The notes under the pieces: generated by a model | The model's input: only the letters and a program-made list of their open reading frames with translations | Database searches by the model: none | Told to the model about the DNA's origin: nothing | Translations under genes and position numbers: made by a program | Assembly (NCBI GenBank): GCA_964552015.1 | Contig: CAZKFR010000019.1 | Coordinates: 1 to 49,881 of the forward strand | Length of the DNA: 49,881 nucleotides | From: Rhodocaloribacter sp964552015 | Lineage (GTDB): Bacteria > Bacteroidota > Rhodothermia > Rhodothermales > ISCAR-4553 | Direction of reading: 5' to 3' | Shown here: positions 24,053 to 33,626 of the stretch, piece after piece | Layout of the letters: each line of letters begins with the position of its first letter | How positions within the stretch are numbered: position 1 is the first letter of the stretch

Positions 24053-25404
24053 ATGGCCGACCAGCAACCCGAAAAGAAGCCGAAGGGCGTCAAGCCCGCC
24101 ATGCCCCCCGGCGCCCGACCCGCCGAAGGACCGAAGGGCGCCAGGCCCACCATGCCCCCCGGCGCCCGACCCGCCNNNNNNNNNNNNNNNNNNNNNNNNN
24201 NNNNNNNNNNNNNNNNNNNNNNNNNNNNNNNNNNNNNNNNNNNNNNNNNNNNNNNNNNNNNNNNNNNNNNNNNNNCGCCGAAGGACCGAAGGGCGCCAGG
24301 CCCACCATGCCCCCCGGCGCCCGACCCGCCGAAGGACCGAAGGGCGCCAGGCCCACCATGCCCCCCGGCGCCCGACCCGCCACGCCCGGCGGTGACGGCG
24401 CCTCGCGCGGGCTGACACGGCAAGACTTCGCCTCGGACCAGGACGTGCGCTGGTGCCCCGGCTGCGGCGACTATGCCATCCTGGCCACCGTGCAACGGCT
24501 CATGCCCGAACTCGGGGTGCCCCGCGAAAAGATCGTCTTCATCAGCGGGATCGGTTGTTCGAGCCGCTTCCCCTACTACATGAACACGTACGGGATGCAC
24601 TCCATCCACGGCCGCGCGCCCACCATCGCCACGGGGCTCAAAGCCAGCCGCCCCGACCTGGACGTGTGGATCATCACCGGCGACGGCGACGCCCTCTCCA
24701 TCGGGGGCAACCACCTGATCCACCTGCTGCGCCGCAACGTGAACGTGCAGTTGCTCCTGTTCAACAACCAGATCTACGGCCTCACGAAAGGACAGTACAG
24801 CCCCACCTCGGAACTGGGCAAGATCACCAAAAGCAGCCCGTTCGGCTCGATCGACTACCCCTTCAACCCGGTCGCCCTGGCGCTGGGTGCCGAAGCCACC
24901 TTCGTGGCCCGCACCATGGATCGCGACCCACGGCACATGAAGGACATCCTCAAGGCCGCTCACGACCACCCGGGCGCGGCCTTCGTGGAGATCTACCAGA
25001 ACTGTAACATCTTCAACGACGGCGCCTTCTTCACCTTCACCGAGAAGGACTCCAAGCCGGAGCACGTCGTTTTCCTCGAACACGGCAAGCCCCTGACCTA
25101 CGCCGGGGGCAAGAAGGGATTGCGCCTCGAGGGGCTCCGCCTGGAGATCATCGACCTGGCCTCGGGCCCCTGGTCCGTCGCGGACTGCCTGGTGTACGAT
25201 GAGACGGACTACCAGATGGCCGTCCTCGTCGGGCAACTGTTCCGACAGCCCGATGTGCCGCGTCCTTTCGGCGTGTTCTACCGGGCCGAGCGGCCCACCT
25301 ACGAGCAGCTCCTGCACGACCAGCTCCAGGCCGTCCGCCGGCAGCGCGGCCCCGGCGACCTGGAGGCGCTGCTCCGCTCCGGCGAGACGTGGGAGATCAC
25401 CTGA
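24053..25404 (+). CDS. korB: 2-oxoacid:ferredoxin oxidoreductase, beta subunit with N-terminal repeat extension (interrupted by assembly gap)
   Basis: The beta subunit binds thiamine diphosphate and, in this family, a [4Fe-4S] cluster. The core (from about 24414) has WCPGCGDYAILATVQRL, ISGIGCSSRFPYYMNTYGMHSIHGRAPTIATGLK, the ThDP motif GDGDALSIGGNHLIHLLRRNVN and YGLTKGQYSPTS. Ahead of it lies an unusual Pro/Gly/Lys/Arg-rich extension of 17-residue repeats beginning at the ATG 24053 (MADQQPEKKPKG). A 100-N placeholder (24176-24275) interrupts the repeats. The frame differs across it by two bases only because the N count is arbitrary: both sides carry the same repeat in coding phase. So this is one gene whose true length is unknown. 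Confidence 0.92.
24071..24378 (+). repeat. 51-bp coding tandem repeat array at the start of korB
   Basis: The unit of 51 bp encodes AEGPKGARPTMPPGARP. Visible are one diverged unit (24071-24121, EKKPKGVKPAMPPGARP), one full unit (24122-24172) plus the first codon of another before the gap, and two full units after it (24277-24327, 24328-24378). The full units appear identical in DNA, suggesting recent expansion. Copy number in the gap is unknown. Confidence 0.95.
24176..24275. other. Assembly gap (100 N) inside the korB repeat array
   Basis: Exactly 100 N, a conventional unknown-length placeholder. Repeat phase on the two sides is offset by 104 bp, not a multiple of 51, so the true distance differs from what is shown. 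Confidence 0.95.
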
Positions 25405-25449
25405 CCGCCCGCCCGCCGCGTTCCCCGTCACCGCCTACGACGACGCCCG

Positions 25450-26493
25450 ATGTTCCGTCACGCGACACGCACCCTGATCGTTCTGCTGGCCGGCACGCTC
25501 GGCTGTGGTGCCCCGGAGGCCACGCCGCCCGACGAACAGGCGCCCCCACCCCCACGCTTCGTGGGCCACGTGGAGCGCTTCGACGCCCGCCTGGACGCCC
25601 TGGTGGATACCAGCGCCACGTTCGAGATCCTGGCCGAAGGCTTTGCATGGGCCGAAGGACCGGCCTGGCGAAGCAAAGAAGGGTACCTCCTCTTCTCGGA
25701 CATCCCCAGGAACACGATCTACCGGTGGTCCGAAGAAGAAGGCCTGCGCGTGTTTCTGCGGCCTTCGGGCTATACCGGCTCCGACCCGCCGGGTCCCGAA
25801 CTGGGCGCCAACGGGCTGGCGTTCGACCCGGCGGGCCGCCTCGTGCTGTGCGACCACGGCAACCGGGTCGTCGCCCGGCTGAACGAGGACAACTATACCA
25901 AGACGATCCTGGCTTCGGGCTATGAAGGCAAACGGTTCAATAGCCCGAACGACCTCGTCTTTCGCCCCGACGGCACCCTGTACTTCACGGACCCGCCGTT
26001 CGGGCTGAAAGGACAGGATGGCGATGCCGCCAAGGAATTGCCCTTCAACGGCGTCTACCGCCTCACACGCGCCGGCAAGGTGGACCTTCTGATCGACGAC
26101 CTGACCCGCCCGAACGGTCTGGCCTTCTCCCCCGACGCCCGGACCCTCTACGTCTCCAATGCCGACCCGGACCGCCCCATCTGGATGGCCTACGCGGTGC
26201 GCCCCGATGGCCGCCTGGGTCCCGGCCGCCTCTTCGCCGACGCGACGGAACGGGTGGCGGCCCGCCTCCCCGGCCTGCCCGACGGCATGGCGGTCGACCG
26301 GGAAGGCAACCTGTTCGCCACCGGACCGGGCGGCGTGCTCGTCTTTGCACCGGATGGCTCCCACCTGGGCACGCTCGTCACCGGACAGGCTACGGCCAAC
26401 GTCGCCTTCGGAGAAGACGGCCACACGCTCTTCGCCACGGCCGATGCCTACCTGCTTCGCATCCGGCTCAAGACCGTGGGCCTCGGCTTCTGA
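25450..26493 (+). CDS. SMP-30/gluconolactonase-family lipoprotein
   Basis: A 347-residue protein with an N-terminal hydrophobic segment and a Cys at about residue 19 (LLAGTLGCGAP), a relaxed lipobox, then a Pro-rich linker and a six-bladed SMP-30/gluconolaconase-like propeller. Family features: GFAWAEGPAWRSKEGYLLFSDIPRNTIYRW, GANGLAFDPAGRLVLCDHGNRVV, FNSPNDLVFRPDGTLYFTDPPFGL, RPNGLAFSPDARTLYVSNADP and LPDGMAVDREGNLFATGPGGVLVF. The conserved Glu, Asn and Asp metal ligands appear present. Relatives hydrolyse sugar lactones using Ca2+ or Zn2+; the substrate here is unknown. It probably sits in the periplasm or at the surface. It starts 45 bp after korB and may be in the same transcript, although the functions differ. 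Confidence 0.9.
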   Translation: MFRHATRTLIVLLAGTLGCGAPEATPPDEQAPPPPRFVGHVERFDARLDALVDTSATFEILAEGFAWAEGPAWRSKEGYLLFSDIPRNTIYRWSEEEGLRVFLRPSGYTGSDPPGPELGANGLAFDPAGRLVLCDHGNRVVARLNEDNYTKTILASGYEGKRFNSPNDLVFRPDGTLYFTDPPFGLKGQDGDAAKELPFNGVYRLTRAGKVDLLIDDLTRPNGLAFSPDARTLYVSNADPDRPIWMAYAVRPDGRLGPGRLFADATERVAARLPGLPDGMAVDREGNLFATGPGGVLVFAPDGSHLGTLVTGQATANVAFGEDGHTLFATADAYLLRIRLKTVGLGF

Positions 26494-26735
26494 CGCCCTC
26501 GCTCGTACGGCCCGTACACCCCTCCCCTCCACATCCGTACGTTCGTAGCGCCTCACCTGAATGGGGCGATCGGCGCCGTCTATGTACCCTCGCGACGGAG
26601 CCGCAGGGTAGCCGCCTCAAATTTTTCACCTGCCCGCTTAAATTTCTCCGATTCGGGCCGATACTCCGTCATGGTTACTGTACCCTGTTAAAAAAACGGC
26701 TACACGGCCTTCAGATTTCCTTACCCTGTCGTCCG

Positions 26736-27131
26736 ATGGATCTCTTTCTCAAGCCGCGTATTCTGCTTGTCGAGGACAATTACCAGACGCAACGTCTCGT
26801 GCAGCACTGGCTCCGCGACATCACCGTACTTGACACGGTCTCTCGTCCCGAGGACGCCCTGCGGCAAGCCGGCACCCAGCCCTACGATCTTCTTCTGGTC
26901 GACATCAACCTGGGCCAGCGAGACTGCGGGATCAACCTGCTGGCGGACCTGCGGAAGATGCCCGGTTATGCCGAGGTGCCGGCTGTCGCCTTCACCGCCT
27001 ATGCCATGCCCGACGACCGCGAGCGCCTGCTCAACTGCGGCTTCAATTTCTACCTGAGCAAGCCGTTCATGAAGCAGGAACTGCTTGAAACCATCCGGAA
27101 CGCGCTGTGCATGAGCCGCGAACCGGGATGA
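26736..27131 (+). CDS. Single-domain response regulator (receiver only)
   Basis: A 131-residue CheY-like receiver without an output domain. Acidic pocket Glu13/Asp14 (LLVEDNYQTQRL), phosphoacceptor Asp56 (LLLVDINLG), Thr87 (AFTAYA) and Lys109 (FYLSKPF) are in place. It lies 223 bp upstream of a histidine kinase on the same strand and could be its partner, or act as a phosphate sink or protein-binding switch. The 242 bp before it are distinctly more AT-rich than the surroundings, with two AAATTT blocks and an AAAAAAA run, consistent with its own promoter; I see no clear terminator for the upstream gene there. Confidence 0.92.
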   Translation: MDLFLKPRILLVEDNYQTQRLVQHWLRDITVLDTVSRPEDALRQAGTQPYDLLLVDINLGQRDCGINLLADLRKMPGYAEVPAVAFTAYAMPDDRERLLNCGFNFYLSKPFMKQELLETIRNALCMSREPG

Positions 27132-27354
27132 GTTCATCTTGAAGCCATGCCTTGCTGTCCCCGGGCAACCTGCGTCCGGGCCCGGCACGGCAATTCCTAC
27201 CGGCATCGAGCAATCCTTACCTCGATCCCGCGCCTTCAGGGCGCTCTCACCTACCCTCGGACCGGCACACCGGGATGGTACGTGATTTGACGGGCGGGCC
27301 GTACGACGCTCACCCCGGCGCCATCACCCACCACCCTTACCCGCCCGGTTGCCG

Positions 27355-28503
27355 ATGTCCACGACGACAAACGCCCCCCTATCCCCGACCACCTACCTGG
27401 CTCGACGTCTCCCCTTTCTCTTTTCCCTTCGACGTATCGCTGCCTCGTTCGGGAAATCCCGTCTTCGCCTCCGGGGCTTCCCTGTCGTCCCGGCGATGCT
27501 GATCATCGTGTTTGGCGTGCTCGCCTTCAGGTCCGGCTACCCCCGCGTGTCGGTGTTCCTGATGGGCCTGGGTCTGGCCTCCGCCACCGGCCTGTACGTA
27601 GGGCACCTGTACCACCGGCTGCGCCGTAGCCAGGCGCTCCTCCTCGAGGCCCGGCGCCGGTATAGTGAGCTGCGCGAACACCCCGACGTCGTGCGGCGTC
27701 GCGCGCTGACGGCCCTCTCCCGCCTCGAGCACGAACACGCCCGGAAACACCGGGAGGCGCTCGAAGCGCTGGAACGGCAGCGCCGGGATCTGGAACACGT
27801 CCAGACGACCCTGCTGGAAAACCTGACCCACGAGATTCGCACCCCCCTGACGGGTATCCTGGGTTACGTCTCCATTCTGGAAGACCTGCTGGAGCAACCC
27901 GAACGCTCCCTCACCCAGCCCATCCGGACCAACGCCGAGCAGTTGCTCGAGACGCTCAATGCGCTCATCACGCTGGCCTACCTGGAACGCGAAGCCGTGC
28001 GGATCGCCCCCGAGCCCACGGTAGCCGCCCCCCTCCTGGAGCCCACCCTGACCACCTTCCAGGAACAGGCTCGCCGCAAAGGATTACGCCTCGACGTACA
28101 CATCGCGGACGAACAGGCCTGTGCGCTGCTCGATGCACGGGGGCTCAACCTCATCCTGTTCCACCTGCTCTCGAACGCCATCAAGTTCACGGAACAGGGC
28201 GGTATCTTCCTCGAAGTACGCTCCGACGATCGGTGGGTGCATTTCATCATCCGGGACACCGGCATCGGCATCGATCCGGCGTTCCTACCCCATCTCTTCG
28301 AGCCGTTCCGGCAGGCCTCGACGGGCGAGACGCGCCGCTATCGCGGCAACGGCGTCGGGCTGACGATTGTGAAGAAGATGGTGGACCTGATGCAGGGCGA
28401 GATCACGGCGACCAGTGTCCCGGGCCAAGGCAGCGTCTTCACCGTACGCTTCCCCCGGGTGGCTGCTCCGGCCCGGCCCGTTCCCCTGCGCCGCGCCGCC
28501 TGA
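27355..28503 (+). CDS. Membrane sensor histidine kinase
   Basis: A 382-residue kinase. Two transmembrane helices (about 43-59 and 64-84) with almost no periplasmic loop are followed by a long charged coiled coil (about 92-155), then the HisKA domain with phospho-His159 (LLENLTHEIRTPLTGILGYV) and the HATPase domain: N box HLLSNAIKFTEQGG, G1 DTGIGID, F box FEPFRQ, G2 RGNGVGLTIVKKM. Having no PAS, GAF or periplasmic sensor domain, it may sense the membrane or a protein partner. A TTG two codons upstream could extend the frame; I use the ATG at 27355. The nearest receiver is the stand-alone regulator upstream. Confidence 0.93.
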   Translation: MSTTTNAPLSPTTYLARRLPFLFSLRRIAASFGKSRLRLRGFPVVPAMLIIVFGVLAFRSGYPRVSVFLMGLGLASATGLYVGHLYHRLRRSQALLLEARRRYSELREHPDVVRRRALTALSRLEHEHARKHREALEALERQRRDLEHVQTTLLENLTHEIRTPLTGILGYVSILEDLLEQPERSLTQPIRTNAEQLLETLNALITLAYLEREAVRIAPEPTVAAPLLEPTLTTFQEQARRKGLRLDVHIADEQACALLDARGLNLILFHLLSNAIKFTEQGGIFLEVRSDDRWVHFIIRDTGIGIDPAFLPHLFEPFRQASTGETRRYRGNGVGLTIVKKMVDLMQGEITATSVPGQGSVFTVRFPRVAAPARPVPLRRAA

Positions 28504-28887
28504 ACACGGCCGCACCGGCCGGCATGGCCAGGAACGAGACATCCCGGGCTCTCCGGTCGTTCCACGTCAAATCTTCGCACACATTCCGACCGGGGGAGCA
28601 ACAAAAGGGGTCCCATCCGGTAGGAAGGGCCAGACCACCCGTTCCCGGTTCCTCTCTGTCCCGGTAGCGGACCTCACCAGAACCGCTCACCGGGCCTGCC
28701 GGGGCCTACGGACCGTATGCCGGTCCACCGCCCCGCCGCCTCGCTCATCAACGAGATCGTACCGGGAGGGTGTGCCCTGCTTGCGAGCAGCGCCTCTTCC
28801 GATTGCAGTTCCGCGTCAGCCTATCTCCGCGAAGTACCGGCATACGGCCGGGTAGCTTCCTTTTCGTTCCTTTTTCCTGTTTACCAC
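28504..28887 (+). other. 384-bp intergenic leader before the DEAD-box helicase
   Basis: No convincing gene. The helicase frame is open from 28717 but the 57 extra residues look non-conserved. A pyrimidine-rich tract (ttccttttcgttcctttttcctgttt, 28857-28882) directly precedes the helicase ATG. Long leaders in front of RNA-helicase genes can be regulatory, but I see no specific riboswitch or cold-shock element. Confidence 0.4.
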
Positions 28888-30096
<1,209 letters not shown>

Positions 30097-30115
30097 CACC
30101 ATCGGCACGCGCCGT

Positions 30116-30985
30116 TCAGCCCGGCCGGACTCCTCCCCAGCCTTCACGCAGGGCCGACTCCAGCGTCGTCGCTGCGTCCGTCTTCGCGTCGCGGTACTTG
30201 ACGATGACGGGCGTGTAGAGAGCCAGGCCGTAGGTGGCGGCGAACGTGCCGGCGGCGGGACGGCTGCCGGGGACGACCACCGCGCCGGCCGGCACTTCGA
30301 GCACACCGTCCGGGCCGGCCGTGTGGATGCGCTCACGCACCAGGTCGTAGATCCGCGTCGAGCGCGTGAGCGTGACGCCCGGGGCCAGCACCGCCCGCTC
30401 CCGGACCAGGCAGCCCTCGTAGAGGCCGCACCCGCCACCGATGAACACGTCGTCCTCGACGATCACCGGCATGGCGCCGACGGGCTCGAGCACCCCGCCG
30501 ATCTGGACGGCCGCCGACAGGTGCACCCGCCGGCCGATCTGGGCACAGCTGCCCACCAGCGCGTGCGAGTCGATCATCGTCCCCGCATCCACGTACGCCC
30601 CGACGTTGACGTACATCGGCGGCATGCATACGACGCCGGGCGCCACGTAGGCCCCGGTGCGGATGGCCGACCCGCCGGGCACCACCCGCACGCCGTCTTC
30701 GGCCCGCAGCGGCTTCGGCGGGTACGTATGCTTGTCGAAGAACGCAAAGGGGCCGGTCGAATAGTCCGCCAGCCGCCCGAGCCGGAAGCCGAGCAGGATG
30801 GCTTCCTTGACCCAGGCATGCACGTGCCAGCGACCGTCGTCGCCGCGGGTGGCGGCGCGGATCGTGCCGTCGTTCAGCCCGGCCAGCACCCGGGCAACGA
30901 CCGCCTCCGCCTCGGCCGCCTCGAACGCATCACGCAGGCGCGCCACCCGCGCGGGCAGATCCTCCATCGTCGTGTCCGTCGTCAT
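30116..30985 (-). CDS. dapD: 2,3,4,5-tetrahydropyridine-2,6-dicarboxylate N-succinyltransferase
   Basis: A 289-residue left-handed beta-helix acyltransferase that succinylates tetrahydrodipicolinate with succinyl-CoA, in the succinylase branch of lysine/diaminopimelate synthesis. Seen: an N-terminal helical part, then hexapeptide repeats (VVPGGSAIRTGAYVAPGVVCMPPMYVNVGAYVDAGTMIDSHALVGSCAQIGRRVHLSAAVQIGG), EPVGAMPVIVEDDVFIGGGCGLYEGC and the C-terminal VVVPGSRPA. It is the last gene of the minus-strand dapB-dapA-dapD group, 126 bp after dapA. Choosing DapD means this organism likely uses succinylated intermediates; the later dapC/dapE genes are not in this window. Confidence 0.95.
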   Translation of the reverse strand: MTTDTTMEDLPARVARLRDAFEAAEAEAVVARVLAGLNDGTIRAATRGDDGRWHVHAWVKEAILLGFRLGRLADYSTGPFAFFDKHTYPPKPLRAEDGVRVVPGGSAIRTGAYVAPGVVCMPPMYVNVGAYVDAGTMIDSHALVGSCAQIGRRVHLSAAVQIGGVLEPVGAMPVIVEDDVFIGGGCGLYEGCLVRERAVLAPGVTLTRSTRIYDLVRERIHTAGPDGVLEVPAGAVVVPGSRPAAGTFAATYGLALYTPVIVKYRDAKTDAATTLESALREGWGGVRPG

Positions 30986-31103
30986 GTCCCTGGCTCCGGT
31001 TGATCACACGTTCGCCTCACGATACGTCATCCGCCCCTTTTTTCGCCAGGACGGCATGACGGGAAATAAGGCCCCGATCACCCCGCGTGCAAAGCACTCG
31101 CTC

Positions 31104-31126
31104 CAGACCGTTCATGCGACGGTCTG
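31104..31126 (-). terminator. Hairpin overlapping the dapA stop codon
   Basis: Perfect 8-bp inverted repeat CAGACCGT/ACGGTCTG with a 7-nt loop; the stop codon of dapA (31112-31114) lies in the loop. No T-tract follows on the minus strand. It could attenuate transcription into dapD or protect the mRNA 3' end after processing. Confidence 0.4.
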
Positions 31127-32011
31127 AAGAAAAGGCGCGAACGCCTCGAGCACGCGGCGGCGGGTCGGCCCGACGGCGGGGAGGAGCGGCAGGCGGAGTT
31201 CGGGTGTGATCAGCCCCATCTCGGCGAGAACCGCCTTGATGGGAATCGGGTTCGTCTCGAAGAAACACGCCCGCATGGCCGGCAACAGCGCGAAGTGCCG
31301 CTGCCGTGCCACCGCCAGATTGCCGGCGAGGGCGGCCCGGACGAGCGCCCCGAAGGGCCCCGGCAGGGCGTTGGCGATCACCGAGACGACCCCGTCGGCG
31401 CCGAGGGCGGCCAGCGGGAGCGCCATCTCGTCGTCCCCGGCGTAGACGGCCAGCGAAGCCGGGCGATGGGCCAGGAGGTCGGTGATCTGCACCAGGTTGC
31501 CCGAAGCTTCCTTGATCCCCCGCACGAGCGGGACCTCCTCGGCCAGCCGGAGGACCGTCTCCGCCGTCATGTTGAACGACGTGCGCCCGGGGACATTGTA
31601 GAGGATGATCGGCAGATCGGCCGCCCCGGCCACGGCGGCCACGTGCGCCCGGAAGCCGTCCTGCGTGGGCTTGTTGTAATAGGGCCCGACGAGGAGCTGC
31701 CCGTCCGCGCCGGCGGCGGCCGCCTGCCGGGCCAGGGCGATGCTCCGCCGCGTGTCGTTGTCGCCCGTGCCGACGATGACCGGCACACGCCCGCCGGCCT
31801 GCTCGACGGCGATCTCGACGAGGCGTGCGCGCTCGGCCTCGGTGACCGTGGGGTTCTCGCCGGTGGTGCCGAGCACGACCAGCGCCTCGACGCCGTGGTC
31901 GATCTGGTAGTCGATCAGCCGGCGGAAGGCCACCTCATCGACGGCGCCGTCGGCGGTGAACGGCGTCACAAGGGCCGTGGCCGTCCCGGTGAACAGAGGG
32001 ATACTACGCAT
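31112..32011 (-). CDS. dapA: 4-hydroxy-tetrahydrodipicolinate synthase
   Basis: A 299-residue TIM-barrel lyase condensing pyruvate with aspartate semialdehyde, the committed step to diaminopimelate and lysine. Motifs: GTATALVTPFTADGAVDE, LGTTGENPTVTEAER, PYYNKPTQDGF, the catalytic-triad Tyr in ILYNVPGRTS, the Schiff-base Lys in VRGIKEASGN, and AGDDEMALPLAALGADGVVSV. It starts 2 bp after the dapB stop (TAG at 32014-32016), so translation is likely coupled. Its product is the substrate of DapB. Confidence 0.97.
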   Translation of the reverse strand: MRSIPLFTGTATALVTPFTADGAVDEVAFRRLIDYQIDHGVEALVVLGTTGENPTVTEAERARLVEIAVEQAGGRVPVIVGTGDNDTRRSIALARQAAAAGADGQLLVGPYYNKPTQDGFRAHVAAVAGAADLPIILYNVPGRTSFNMTAETVLRLAEEVPLVRGIKEASGNLVQITDLLAHRPASLAVYAGDDEMALPLAALGADGVVSVIANALPGPFGALVRAALAGNLAVARQRHFALLPAMRACFFETNPIPIKAVLAEMGLITPELRLPLLPAVGPTRRRVLEAFAPFLQTVA

Positions 32012-32013
32012 GG

Positions 32014-32790
32014 CTATTCAGTGTTGTGAGTCGTAGGTGAATCGTGGACAGGGTGCGCCCACCAGTCGGCCAGCAGGTCGTCCAGGGTGAAGAGGCCGCG
32101 CCGGGAGCGGAGCCAGGCGGCGGCGGTGAGCGCGCCCTCGGCAAAGCCCCGGCGGCTCATGGCCTCGTGCGTGAACGTGAGCCGGTCGTGCTCCCCGGAG
32201 AGGGTAACGGTGTGCACGCCGAAGACGCACCCGACCCGCGCCGCCGTCACCTGCAGGGCCGCCGGGTCGAGGGGGCCATCGGGCAGGTCGGTCGCCAGGT
32301 GAGTCTTGCGCGAGAGGCCGTCGAGCAGCACCTGCGCGAGCGCGCGCGCCGTGCCGCTGGGATGGTCGGCCTTGCGGACGTGGTGCACCTCGTGCACCTG
32401 CACATCGTAGCCGGGCAGGCGTTCGAGCAGGGGCACGAGGCCGCGCAGGGCCTGCATCAGCAGCGCCACCCCCATCGAAAAGTTGGCGGCGTAGAGGACG
32501 GCGCCGTCGTGCGCGGCCACGGTGGCCCGCACCGTTTCCAGCGCGTCGTACCACCCGGTGGTGCCGATGACCAGCGGTACCCCCTTCCGGCAGCACCACG
32601 TCACGTGGCCGGGCACCGCCTCGGCCCGCGAGAAGTCGATCGCCACGTCGGCGCGGGCGAGCGCCTCCGCCCCGTCGGCATCGAGCGGATGGCGACGGTT
32701 GAAACGGGCCACCACCTGGTCGCCGCGCGCACGTGCCAGCTCTTCGACCGCCGCACCCATCTGTCCCGTCCCGATCAAAGCCAGTCGCAT
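32014..32790 (-). CDS. dapB: 4-hydroxy-tetrahydrodipicolinate reductase
   Basis: A 258-residue NAD(P)H-dependent reductase acting on the DapA product. The Rossmann motif MRLALIGTGQMG, IDFSRAEAV, VIGTTGW, AANFSMGVALL and the substrate/catalytic stretch EVHHVRKADHPSGTA are all visible. The frame extends 20 codons upstream, but the conserved N-terminal strand begins at the ATG of 32790. First gene of the dap group; its promoter must lie in the 146 bp shared with the divergent ACT-domain gene. Confidence 0.95.
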   Translation of the reverse strand: MRLALIGTGQMGAAVEELARARGDQVVARFNRRHPLDADGAEALARADVAIDFSRAEAVPGHVTWCCRKGVPLVIGTTGWYDALETVRATVAAHDGAVLYAANFSMGVALLMQALRGLVPLLERLPGYDVQVHEVHHVRKADHPSGTARALAQVLLDGLSRKTHLATDLPDGPLDPAALQVTAARVGCVFGVHTVTLSGEHDRLTFTHEAMSRRGFAEGALTAAAWLRSRRGLFTLDDLLADWWAHPVHDSPTTHNTE

Positions 32791-32876
32791 TGTCCTGCTC
32801 CATCCGGTTGTCTCTCCGCACGCCGAAGAAACACCACGGCCCGGTCCCATGGAAATTTTTCGACGGGTATATCTGA

Positions 32877-32906
32877 ATACAACGATTATTGTTATGTTTA
32901 CAACAT
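32877..32906 (+). promoter_or_regulatory. AT-rich divergent promoter region between dapB and the ACT-domain gene
   Basis: Within GC-rich surroundings, 32862-32906 is clearly AT-rich (atatctgaatacaac, gattattgttatgtttac). It contains a small palindrome ATGTT-TAC-AACAT (32894-32906) and a TATGTTTA element (32893-32900) close to the Bacteroidota TAnnTTTG -7 motif. It is 31-60 bp before the ATG at 32937. The assignment as promoter or operator is from composition and position. Confidence 0.45.
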
Positions 32907-32936
32907 CACGACCATACCCTGCTCCCCGAGTTCCCC

Positions 32937-33614
32937 ATGCGCACCATCTCCGAGGCCGTCGAGGCCGTCGTGGAGCGCAATGCGTTTCTGCGCTTCGGCC
33001 TGTATCACCGGCTGCTCAACCTGAGCCAGGTGGCCCGCTTTCTCCAACCGCTGGTGGAGGCCCGGTGCCGTAAGGCCGTGCGCCCGTCGGCCATCCTGAT
33101 GAGCCTCTCCCGCCTCCAGAAACGGCTCCACGAGCGTCCGATGGCGTCGGCCTCGCCCGCATTCTACATCGACCGCATCAATGTCCATGCGGGGCTCTGC
33201 TCGATCACCTACGCCAAGGAGGCGGATACGCACCAGGCGATGAACCAGCTCTTCAACCGCATCCAGGCCGAGGAGGGGTACATCACCTATACGGAGGGCA
33301 ACACCGAAATCACGGCCATCATCGAAGAGCGGCACCTGCCCCTGGCGCGGGAGATCGTTCCGGCCGAACCCCGGCAGATCGCCCGCCGCATTGCCGGGCT
33401 GGGGATCCAGTTCGCGGCCGACTACACCGAAGCGCCAGGCCTGCTCTATGGCATCCTCCAGCAACTGGTCCTGCTTCACATCAACGTCGTCGAAGTGGCC
33501 TCCACCATGACGGAGTTCAACGTCTACCTCGACGAGGCCGACCTGATGACCGCCTTCGACGCGCTGCTCAACCGTTTCTCCCGCGACCGCGGCGGCCGGG
33601 GTCCGAACCCGTAA
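32937..33614 (+). CDS. ACT-domain protein, aspartokinase-regulatory-like, divergent from dapB
   Basis: A 225-residue protein with an alpha-helical N-terminus (about 1-70: ISEAVEAVVERNAFLRFGLYHRLLNLSQVARFLQPLVEARC) and a C-terminal part resembling the tandem ACT domains of aspartokinase: DRINVHAGLCSITYAKE (about 79-95), then TEAPGLLYGILQQLVLLHINVVEVASTMTEFNVYLDEADLMTAFDALLNRF (about 163-213). There is no kinase domain. ACT pairs bind amino acids, so this may be a sensor for lysine, threonine or methionine. It is divergent from dapBA-D across a shared 146-bp AT-rich promoter, which suggests it regulates them, but no clear DNA-binding motif is seen. The frame opens at a TTG (32889); I use the ATG. 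Confidence 0.75.
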   Translation: MRTISEAVEAVVERNAFLRFGLYHRLLNLSQVARFLQPLVEARCRKAVRPSAILMSLSRLQKRLHERPMASASPAFYIDRINVHAGLCSITYAKEADTHQAMNQLFNRIQAEEGYITYTEGNTEITAIIEERHLPLAREIVPAEPRQIARRIAGLGIQFAADYTEAPGLLYGILQQLVLLHINVVEVASTMTEFNVYLDEADLMTAFDALLNRFSRDRGGRGPNP

Positions 33615-33626
33615 CGCAGGCCCGCC

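Noticed and set aside
24071..24378. CRISPR-like direct repeats
   Set aside because: The 51-bp units are contiguous without spacers and are in coding phase, so this is a protein-coding tandem repeat.
24053..24415. Short protein reading through the N run in one frame
   Set aside because: The post-gap part in that frame is nonsense (PPCPPAPDP repeats). The frame continuing into KorB is the real one; the N count is arbitrary.
28717..28887. 57-residue N-terminal extension of the DEAD-box helicase
   Set aside because: Ser/Ala-rich without conservation signals; the helicase family starts at the ATG at 28888.
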